DNA of 38,772 bases from Pezizomycotina sp. ARF18 (lineage: Eukaryota; Ascomycota): the NCBI GenBank assembly GCA_002224055.1, contig AZLU01000307.1:1-38772 (forward strand), in the 5' to 3' direction. Below the pieces are notes generated by a model, which made no database searches, had not been told where the DNA came from, and worked only from the letters and a program-made list of their open reading frames with translations. Shown here in pieces: positions 30,544 to 38,772 of the stretch; position 1 is the stretch's first letter, and each line of letters opens with the position of its first letter. The position numbers and the translations under genes were made by a program.

Positions 30544-33108
30544 CTAACTCGTTACGACTCCGGCATTCCTGGGATCCAACATCCCAAAATTCTTCTTGTA
30601 GTATTTTGGGTTCAATTTTCCTCCCCAAGCCTTTTCGCAAGCGTCGAATAGTTCAGTGATGTGAAGTTTGTTCTTGCGGCGCGCCCATGCGACTTTAGCT
30701 TTCGGAGGTGATCTGCGTCCGTAGAGAGCTCGTAACCGAACCTTGACGGCTCTCGATACCATGTCGGCATTGACATGCACGTTCTCATCCTTCATCTTCC
30801 GTGCAAGTCTAATTCCCCAAGTCAGATGGTGCGTTCTGAGCTGCTGCCCTGGCCGGCGGACAAGAAATCCCCATTCAACGATAGCGCGGATGTAACTCGC
30901 TGGGAAGAGTTTTTTCAGTGGGTTTAGCGGCTGTGAAACGGCATATCGCAATACTGTACGAGACAGTGAGGTAATGTTGAAGTCGTCCTCTTCCCGCTCT
31001 TTGCCGACCCGCCGATGGAAAGCAAGTCGACGTGATGCCTCCGGTAGATATCTCCGCGGGATAGGATGGTACCGCCTAAGAAGCCAGTGCGTGAGCAGAT
31101 TTAGCTCTTTCAGCCGTCCAGCATCCTAGCCTTTTCAATACCTCCCTCCACACCCCGGGCTGAACCTGAATTCCGAGCCGATAAGCCACGACAGCATCCA
31201 CATAGCTTGCTGGATATCCATAATACCGCTTCGTTTCCGAACCACGAGTTGGGGCGCCGGCCAACCTGCCTTCTGACGAGAATACTGAGCACAGGAGCCG
31301 GATTGTATTGCTTTCGACCTTAACACGCTCCGACTTCATTCTCAGAATGAAACGGAGAGCCTCACGATATTTCGCCTGATATATAAGGTCATTAAGCAAT
31401 CGGTTACGGGTAAGCTCCGGGCTATCTATTCCTCCCGATCCACCACCAACAGGCTCTGGAAGGGTTGGGGTCATAAGATAGTTCGGCGCCGAATGATTAT
31501 TGCCTTCTCGGGGTACGAAACGGTTGCTATTTGCTTCCTGAGTGAAATACGTCACCCGTTCATTTCCGTTAGAGGGAATCCAAGCTGGTGCCAGTCCATC
31601 CCAGCAGCCGAGAGCAAAGACAACTGCCGTAATTTATCCCAGACAGGCCCGGTAGGTACGTTGTACGTTTCCATCAGATCAAGTATCTGCGACAAGGACA
31701 CATCCCAATGTGACAAAAGCCGAAGCCAGAAGAAATCTGACAGTGAAGCTTCGTTTACTTGCGGCCGGTACCTAGCTAGGAGATATAGTACATCCTTGAT
31801 CGCCTGCGGTTTGCGATCAACTGTATTACGGTAGATTGGTTAAAGCTAACGGGTCTTCCTAAGAAGCCGTCGAGGAGAACATTGATGTCGTGGGGTAGTC
31901 CATGTCGACAAGTGTGCGCTACTAGGAGGTTTAGACACGAAGTTGTCTCAGGGAGGTCGCCCTGCGCGAGAAGAATCGAATGCCACTTTCGTGCCGCGTT
32001 GAATTTTCCTTGTCGCACAGGAACGGCACCAAAATTCTGTAAAGCTTGCCCTGCTGGACCAATCTGTATATCTTGTGAAGGGAAGGCAGGGAGCGATAGA
32101 CTCCTTTTGGGCTCTTTCTTTGGAAGAAGGCAGCGCTTTCCATTCCCCAATAGTTTTCGACAAGCCTCTTATGCCACATGAAAGCTCGGCGTGGATATTT
32201 AACAAGCAAGCTGCCTACAAAGGCTTCGTATAGTCCTGGCCACTTCCCCCCTTCATCCCTGTGAAGTAGATCTTCCGCATATTTCCATATTCCTCCAAGA
32301 ACTTTTCGTCCGTGTTACCGGTCCATATGAATATTTTCCAGATCGTATCCGCATATCGCCCTCCACCGGGATATCTATGTTACGCATCCGTAGCCCTTTC
32401 AGACCTGTTTGACTCCAAACAGCTGGTTTGACCGGGCTTGAACGCGCAGGATGCAAAGCCAAAGCTCAAAGTCATACCGATGTTTTGGGTCGTCCACAAG
32501 GAGCGAACCTAGAATGCTCTCCTTTCCTACTTGAACTGCCTAGCGAACCCGGTCGATGTTTTCAGCAAATGCTCGCAGTCCGCTCGTACCTGATCACCAC
32601 CAATTGAAGTATCACATTCGTCAATCCCACCAGTCCAACTATCTAACTTTGTCCTCACTTCGGATTTGGGTTCGAACGGGGAGTTAGCATGAGAGATGAA
32701 ATTTTCGACCTCGGCAGCCTTTCGCCGTTGTCCTCAGTTATACTACACCGGTCAAAGATATCAATATAATTCTGAGCCTCCTCCTTTCCATCTTGTTCTG
32801 CGGCGGCCGTCGGGGAGCCGGCGATTGTTCTTCTTGGCGCTCATGTGCATTTGGAGGTCCTTTGGTCGAAGCGCCGCATCTGGCATTCATCGCAGGCCTT
32901 CGTAGTGTGCCGAACTGGCGCGGTTATCTTTGAGCTAGACACAGTCTTGGGTACCATTTTCGCCGATAGGAACTTGAATTGACCCGGGAGCATCCAGCGA
33001 AACCGTGTCGCATGAAACACCTCCGCCTCTTATGGGCCAACCATTCAGCAGCCCTTCCGTCTGCAGTGGGACAGTGGAAAGATATGGTCTTCGGCGCAAG
33101 CTCCACAT
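30544..33108 (-). CDS. Mitochondrial pentatricopeptide-repeat-type (PPR-like) protein
   Basis: The ATG at 33108-33106 starts an Arg-rich presequence (MWSLRRRPYLSTVPLQ), typical of mitochondrial import. An Asp/Ser-rich segment follows (EVENFISHANSPFEPK). From about 32500 a helical-repeat body follows: HRYDFELWLCILRVQARSNQ, LFGVKQVWKGLRMRNIDIPV, LHKIYRLVQQGKLYRILVPF, ARKWHSILLAQGDLPETTSC, SLSDFFWLRLLSHWDVSLSQ, LMETYNVPTGPVWDKLRQLS and AKYREALRFILRMKSERVKV. The C-terminal domain includes LTHWLLRRYHPIPRRYLPEA, FPASYIRAIVEWGFLVRRPG and RTHHLTWGIRLARKMKDENV, ending LDPRNAGVVTS at TAG 30546-30544. About 850 residues, which fits large fungal mitochondrial PPR factors acting on mitochondrial RNA. The PPR label rests on pattern and memory of fungal homologues, not on a strict 35-residue repeat fit. 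At least eight single-base shifts occur. It is divergent from mL60. Confidence 0.62.
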
Positions 33109-33491
33109 TCATTTAAATGTAATGTTTACGGCCGTTGGTTTCAAATCCGAGCTGCGGCGTTGTGCGTGCGTTAGCTATAAAGTGTCCAAGAGGCAGTGGA
33201 TGTGATAGAAACTTTCTATTGGGGGGAAACATGTATACCAGTGCCTCTTTCTCTTTTTCTTTTTCTTTTCTTTTTCTTTTTCTTCAGGGGAGAGTGCTGC
33301 ACAGAGGGCGTGCAATCAAAGTTAGTAAGTCACCTCGACTTCTCTTTTCATCTTTTTTTTTTTTTTTTTTTTTGGCTGCTATCGAAACAATTATTTCCTT
33401 GAACGAACTCAGATATGGCAGGATAGTATATTGCCGGCTAGACACCAATTGCCTCCCTCAAACAAACCTCTCGCGATCAAACCGAGCAACG
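33109..33491. promoter_or_regulatory. Shared upstream region of divergent PPR-type and mL60 genes
   Basis: A 383-bp interval between two divergent start codons. It contains a pyrimidine-rich block at about 33248-33287 and a T run (33353-33374), both on the plus strand, reading towards mL60. No coding content is needed here. Because both products are predicted to act in mitochondrial gene expression, a bidirectional promoter is plausible; no specific factor site was identified. Confidence 0.45.
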
Positions 33492-34053
33492 ATGTTTGGT
33501 CCGTTTCGCCTTCCAACGTCCTCTTCGGGGCCTACTCTGGTAATACCGAAGCGCTCTCTTCTTCGAAAGCTCAGCTAGAGCTACATTCCGTCTTGATATA
33601 AAATCCGCTCAATTACAGCCTTTTCTAATGTCTAATTGTGCCGCCTAGGAAATCACCCTGGCGCCTCTCAAAGGATGCAGAAATACCGACACAGGCAACG
33701 GCTGCGGCGGGTCGACCGTATCGTCGAGACCCTTGATAACGCACTCTCGCGCATCGGCTTGAAGGCTAGGTCGATCGAAACGTGGAAGGCCGAGATGCCC
33801 ACGGAGGCGGAGATGAAACCGAGGACAAGTACACATTATTTGAACAAGAAGCAACCGGGGATACAGGAAGGGAATACACAGTAAATAACCCCCTTTCTCA
33901 TCGATCATCTCATTCGAATCTTTCTCTTAACTAGAGGGGGACGTAACTTTTTTCCTTCTCTCTCGTGGTTGCTAATATATATATATATATTAATAAACAG
34001 AGCTTCCGAAATGGACGAGAGTTTCACAAAGAGTCAATCCTCCTGGCTACTGA
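33492..34053 (+). CDS. mrpl31: Mitochondrial large ribosomal subunit protein mL60 (MRPL31 family)
   Basis: Three exons: 33492-33539, 33649-33880 and 34001-34053; introns 33540-33648 (GTAATA...CTAG) and 33881-34000 (GTAAAT...AACAG, with GCTAAT branch-like sequence). Exon 1 gives MFGPFRLPTSSSG, and splicing completes the family start LLWKSPWRLS. Exon 2 carries QKYRHRQRLRRVDRIVETLD, NALSRIGLKARSIETWKAEM, PTEAEMKPR, DKYTLF and GYRKGIH; splicing restores a Lys codon and exon 3 reads KLPKWTRVSQRVNPPGY before TGA (34051-34053). This N-to-C order is the mL60 pattern of fungal mitoribosomes, a structural protein of the large subunit. Single-base shifts break exon 1 (an extra C near 33531), the start of exon 2 (about 33672-33675) and three places near 33825-33870. 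All exons, splice sites and motifs are otherwise intact. Confidence 0.92.
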
Positions 34054-36896
34054 AGGGGAAAAAACAATTCTTTTTTTCTATAGCACTTGAGTATTCACCG
34101 CATTTGTATATAATCTCCGGTTCCCTTACAGTACATCCTGTACATATATCGGAAAATATAATCTACTTATAAAATTCCCAAAAACACTATATATATACCA
34201 CCGCGCTGCCTACCGCTAGTGGTTTTTTCCATGTTACAATCTTTTTGTTCTTCTTGCTGCAATGTCGATGCAGGTTTTCACCGAGGGTCCAGGAAATATA
34301 CACAGTTTTGACCCTGAAATATCGGACCAATTGGATATTTTCGGAATTTGAGCCAAAGGTAGAACCTAGTTAAAAGGCAATGCATCTTCGAGATGAACGT
34401 TAGTGTGTGTATAAAGAAGACCATTCGTTCTCTTCCTTTCATTTTTTCCTCTGCTCTTACATGTTTTACGTGATAGTAAAAAGAAAGAAAAAGTGCTTAC
34501 ATCACAGGTTACTTACATTACTTTTGGTGTTTCTCGAATACAAGAGACACCGACCTTTTTTTTTTTAAAACAAAAAAAAGGAGGTATGTATACTGTATAA
34601 CACAAGAGGAACAAAATTAGGAACAAATTCTCATAACAAAAAGAAAAAAAAGTAGAAAAAGTGGAAGGCAAAGAGAAAAACAAAAAATAAATTTTTTGCC
34701 AGGATAATATTTCTCGTAGCCAGACTTCAACCTTACAGTGCTTACGGGAGAGTCTAAAAGATACTTAGCTAAATCGAACTCTTCCTGGTGTGATTTTACA
34801 CGTAAGTGGCTGGGAGTGAGGCCCGAAGACCGGAAGCCCAGGCCTGGGTAGGGAACTTATTTGAAAATGTGCATATCGTTATTGAAGAGCAGTAAGAGAC
34901 ACGTTTAACTACGCGTTCTACTCAATGGTCAGATCGATTACAGCAAAATTCCTCTTCCGCTCACTCACATGTATGTGCAGGTATTGCGTAAGAATACATA
35001 AAATCATATATATCCACCGATAGATATGCGATTTCGTGTAATAAGATCAACCTTTAACGGTTGAATATTTTTGTCCCAAAAATACAATTGAGGGCGATAC
35101 ATAACAGTTTATAAGCGTGAAGCGAGAGGAATATTTGTACATGGATTGGAAGCGAGATGGATTCGGTCGCGTTAGGTTTTGAAGACCTCTAGATCAACAA
35201 GTGTGAAAAGGTTGGGGTTTTTTTTTTTCAGATTAAAAAAAGAAAAATAAATAGAATAAGTAAAGAAAGAAGGTACATCAGGAAAGAAGGCAAGTAAATT
35301 TTATATAATACAGTAAGAAGTTGCTGGATTGGAAAAGCTTTTGTTTCTTCGGAGCCACGAAACGACGGAAGAGATGGTGATAGAGAGTGCACTGCTAATT
35401 TTGATATTTGGTACTCGAGATGTGACGAGTCAGCCTAATTTGGGATAAGTTTATTCAGTTTACAACTTTGAAGGAACCAAAAGGAAAAAAACAAAGAAAA
35501 ACCAAGGCGGTAGACGGATTGAAATAAAAAGACGTGTTTGAGGAATAATAATAGTAGTATGTACGCATGCTGAGCTTCCAACAGAAAAGATTGGGATTTT
35601 AGAGGAGTCGAGAGGTGTAAGGAACAGACACAATAGTAGGAGCAGCAGTAATAGTAATAGATACTTCGGTAGGAGGTGGGTAGCTTGGAGACATCGATAA
35701 GGACGAAGAGAATATCTGGGCTCAAAGAAGTGGAGAATGCTTGAGACTAAAGACGCGAATACCAGAGCCGAGAGGCACGCAAGGCCGAGTTGAAGAGTTT
35801 CAGCAAAAGACAGGCAATGAAAATTACCAATGGACGACCAATTGCTCGGTATCATAAACCAAAGCAAGTAGGTTCGTACATTCGGATGTTTAATTTCGAG
35901 ATACGAAAGTGGAACAAGTACCTCAGATAAGTTTCGAGCCTGTGCTTGAATATTAGGTATCCTAACAAAAGCAGGTGTGCTAAATAAATAAGGGTACTAT
36001 TAGACGTTTTAAACAGAGTTAAGAAAAACGAAGTATTCACATTATCTTCATTACAGTAGAATTCTCTTCCAGAAATCATTCGGTATGACGTAGAAAGTAG
36101 CATAACATAATTTTAATCAAAGCGCGACCTGACCCAGGAACATAAAAAAAAAAAAACAAAGGAGCTAGAGATTAAAGGAGTGTTTGGAAGAAGCTCAAAC
36201 GTAACAAAGCGAAGAAAAAAGAGTTACACGAAAAGGAAAAAAAAAAAAAAAAAAAAAAGCCAGCCTTCGATTTGCCCCGCACTAGGCGAGGTACAGCGAA
36301 CTTGGAACGAAACGAAGCGAAAGAAAATTAAACGTTGGATAAAGCAAAATCGAAACAAAATATGACAGGAAGTGGATATAAACAACCGAACTATTCAATC
36401 ACAGAAATGTACAAATGTTCCATCTGATAAAAACAAACGGATGAGAAATTGATATATATATATATAAAAAAAAAAAAAAGGATAGACCAATAGAACTCGA
36501 ACGCCAATAATGATATTTGTGTGTTGAAATCGTAACGAAGGTGAATTTGCGATTGCTCAAGCATCTCGTGACTGTTTCCACGTGAATGTCAATTGACGTT
36601 TGTTGTTTATGCGAAGTTGAAAATTTTCTTCCCGAAGGATGATTGCCTCCAAGCAAGTCAAATCAGATCACAAAGTAGGGGAATGAAACGTAATTTTTGG
36701 ACGCGAATAGGGAAAGTGATATTAACTGGACAAAGTCCCGTCAATTGAGAGGAAATTCTGGGATAAGTGTCGAAAAATTCTTATTAGAAGTCGAGAGATA
36801 AGAAAGAAGGTAATTCCACAAGGGTAGTAAAGATCACGGGGAGAACTTGTAGAAGAGCATTGACGTGGTACAATATATATGAACTGCGGCTAGGGA
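34054..36896. other. Long spacer downstream of mL60
   Basis: No gene could be supported. It holds A/T runs (34557-34578, 35219-35229, 36146-36157, 36238-36258), an AT run (36453-36468) and a CCCAGGCCTGGG palindrome at 34839-34850. A 29-codon ORF at 34263-34352 follows an acceptor-like GATGCAG, but no partner exon was found. Open frames at 35435-36103 on the minus strand are Leu/Phe-rich and not convincing. Confidence 0.5.
36238..36258. repeat. Poly-A tract
   Basis: Uninterrupted A run of about 21 bases. Confidence 0.92.
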
Positions 36897-38772
36897 CTAA
36901 ATTAAGCCCTCAGTTTCAAAGCGTCTCTCCGACCCCGCTCCACGACTTTTAGTCGTGCGACGAATATGTTCAAGTTCGTTGCCTGCGCTTTGCAGATGAT
37001 ATGATGGCTGATAGTAGTCACCGCCGAGAGTATAGCCCTGCTGATGCTATGGCGCCGATCTGAGCTCAGTCGAAGTGAACGTTGAGCCTCTCCACCGTGA
37101 TAGTTTGTACTTGCCAGGGGCATTCGTGGGATAGCGGCCCGTGAATGGCTCCCCATCACGGTCGTGATGAATAAGACGTCCTCATGGTGATTATTGTCGT
37201 GATTGCCGCCGTAATGTACATAGTCGTTGTAGCTCCATCGTCGTAGTCGTAATCACCGCGGCCATTGAGCGGCACCAGCTGTTGACCGGAGTCACGTTTA
37301 GCAAGTTCCAACCCTGGACGAGGTTTCAACAATGACCTGCTCTACAAGATTGTCAAGCATTGCCTCGTGGGCACGCCTTTGAGAGCTAGAAAGGCCTCCA
37401 GAGGAGTTGCTGCCTCGACGTCCCCTCTCCCTTGCGGTAATAGCGAGAGGCTGCGCGCGTAACATTGGTGTTTCGCCTCGCCCTTTGGATATCAGTCACG
37501 TAGTTCTCGCAGGAACAGAGGTCGCTCTCGCAATATCGCCGGGAAGAAGCCCGCCCGAAAGGGTTGATGTCCTGCTCAGGCGCCGATTGATAGGCGGAGT
37601 TGGAGGAATATATTCCCTCATATCCGGGTCAGTGGACGGATTCAAGGATGAGACGTTAAAGCCGCATTGCGTCGTATCGACTGTCATAACTAGCGGTAGG
37701 AGCATGACGACTTTTTGAGCCGGATTGGCGGGGTATGGGCCGGCGACCGAGGTCCCGAAGCGGCATGTCGAGAAGTCCATTGTCGCCTTGGTGATGGTAA
37801 CTGCTTGCTCTCGTTGAGACGTCCCAAAATTGCTTACGGTTGTACAGAGGACCTTGGGTGGCAATGTGTAACCTCCAGATCCACTGTCCCTCGCTGAACC
37901 CGCTCCCGATCCGCTTCCGTAAAGATTATATTCGCCCGACCGAATGTAGGCAGTGGTGCGTAGTCATCTATAAAACTCGGACCCCTTCTGCATAAGATGG
38001 CGTATACCCGGGACCCGGAAAGTGCGGGGTATCATGACGAGTTCGGAGGAAGAACCTAAGTAGGTCGGTGGTGAGTGTAACGAGTATTTAATAGCTGAGA
38101 TGCGCGGTTGGGAGGATATGGGCGGGTGAGGAGACGTAATCGTTATAGTTGTTCGTCCAGGATGCAAGAGGATTAGAGCCGCTAGAGATGTAACTCGACG
38201 GCCGAGATCCATTCAGAGCGCCTGAGGCGTTCGCGGAAGAAGCGTGGGAAAAAGTCTCGAAGGAAAACCATTCTTTGAGTTGCCGAGCCCCGAGAACTCC
38301 CAGGAGAGTGAAAGAGGAGCTGACGCCCATGGCTGCTAGTATTGACGTAGGGTAACGTTAGATATTGCGGCATATCCAGGTTCCATGGATTTCAAGGGCC
38401 GAAGGCGATTAGGTAGTCTGGGAGATGGCCTTGCGCTTGTGCAGCGCTTGCAATCGGGGCAATCGCAGTTGTCGTCGGGCTGGCCCGGACGAGGTATTGA
38501 TCGGTGGGCACTTTACAGCTGGCAGCTCTGCCATCCTCTCAACGACTTGCTAGCAGCTCTGCTATGAGGTCGCAGAGGATGTCCATGAGAATACGATCCT
38601 CCGGACATCCTATGAGGATTGATGACCGGGATTGCCTGCCATCTTGTTTCGAACTTGGAGTAGCAGCGGCAGGCGGCGGAGAGGGCGCCTCAGAGGTGCA
38701 GAGTCTATATCGCCATGATCATCTTCTTCGCCCCCCGGTGAGGAGCTATGGATTGGGCTACTCAGGAAAATT
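36897..38772 (-). CDS. Unknown hydrophilic, low-complexity protein (5' end beyond window)
   Basis: Coding-like sequence enters from the right edge (FLSSPIHSSSPGGEEDDHGD, EAPSPPPAAATPSSKQDGRQ) and continues through changing frames. Segments seen are CPEDRILMDILCDLIAELLA (about 38590-38530), CDCPDCKRCTSARPSPRLPN (about 38460), ASWTNNYNDYVSSPAHILPT, DDYAPLPTFGRANIIFTEAD, LYGSGSGAGSARDSGSGGYT, MPLRDLGRRPIPRQSGSKSR, SSNSAYQSAPEQDINPFG and SSQRRAHEAMLDNLVEQVIV. The C-terminus is Tyr/Gln/Arg-rich (QQGYTLGGDYYQPSYHLQSA, RTTKSRGAGSERRFETEGLI) with TAG at 36899-36897. I recognise no domain; Ser/Gly/Tyr and Asp content suggests a largely disordered protein. It could be two adjacent genes, since an ATG in good context (CAGCCATGG) occurs at about 38330. 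Frame shifts are at least as frequent as elsewhere. Confidence 0.5.

Noticed and set aside
32660-32690. GGGTTCGAAC resembling a tRNA B box
   Set aside because: No matching A box, stems or anticodon arm could be folded around it, and it lies within the PPR-type gene.
32876-32910. KACDECQMRR motif resembling the start of a Zn2Cys6 cluster
   Set aside because: It lies in a different frame within the N-terminal part of the PPR-type gene, the spacing of later Cys residues does not fit, and no transcription-factor domain follows.
1-38772. RIP (repeat-induced point mutation) as the cause of broken genes
   Set aside because: RIP makes C-to-T changes and new stops in repeats. Here the damage is insertion or deletion of single bases in apparently single-copy genes.

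Overview
The window looks like nuclear DNA of a filamentous ascomycete (Pezizomycotina). The evidence is short spliceosomal introns of 76-193 bp with GTAAGT/GTACGT-type donors and pyrimidine-rich, AG-ending acceptors, and protein families typical of such fungi: a secreted PLC-like phosphodiesterase, PLAC8, DUF5672, a DUF4097/DUF7330-like membrane-anchored protein, a fungal mitochondrial PPR-type protein and the fungal mitoribosomal protein mL60. Spacers are long, AT-rich and full of A/T homopolymers and microsatellites. I cannot name the species. No bacterial operon, CRISPR array, rRNA or convincing tRNA was seen.

Layout, left to right: PLC-like phosphodiesterase (-, 1-1434, 3' end at the window edge); two consecutive single-pass membrane proteins (+, about 2756-4266 and 5038-6915); a weak small ORF (8201-8362); PLAC8 protein with a Q/P/Y-rich N-terminus (-, 9280-10331); DUF5672 protein (+, about 13743-14737); an unrecognised gene with a signal peptide (-, about 16565-17224); an RS-rich protein (+, from 18373); a membrane-anchored DUF4097-like protein (-, 20651-22038); an unknown protein with an acidic N-terminus (+, 24209-25660); an unknown basic/proline-rich protein (-, 26660-27702); a MITE-like element (29487-29619); a mitochondrial PPR-type protein (-, 30544-33108) divergent from three-exon mL60 (+, 33492-34053); and a low-complexity unknown (-, 36897-38772, 5' end beyond the window).

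The main reading problem is that almost every gene is interrupted by single-base insertions or deletions while codons, splice sites and family motifs on both sides stay intact. Conserved blocks move from frame to frame (PLC, PLAC8, DUF5672, mL60, the DUF4097-like protein). This pattern, in genes that include an expected mitoribosomal gene, points to an unpolished long-read assembly rather than a run of pseudogenes. Coordinates below are gene spans; frames change inside them.

Functionally, much of the left two thirds encodes secreted or membrane proteins. The right end holds a divergent pair for mitochondrial gene expression (PPR-type factor and mL60). I saw no clearly new enzymatic or defence system. 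The most useful new observations are the indel signature, the MITE-like element, the perfect GC-rich palindrome at 15489-15515, the PLAC8 architecture and the divergent mitochondrial pair.
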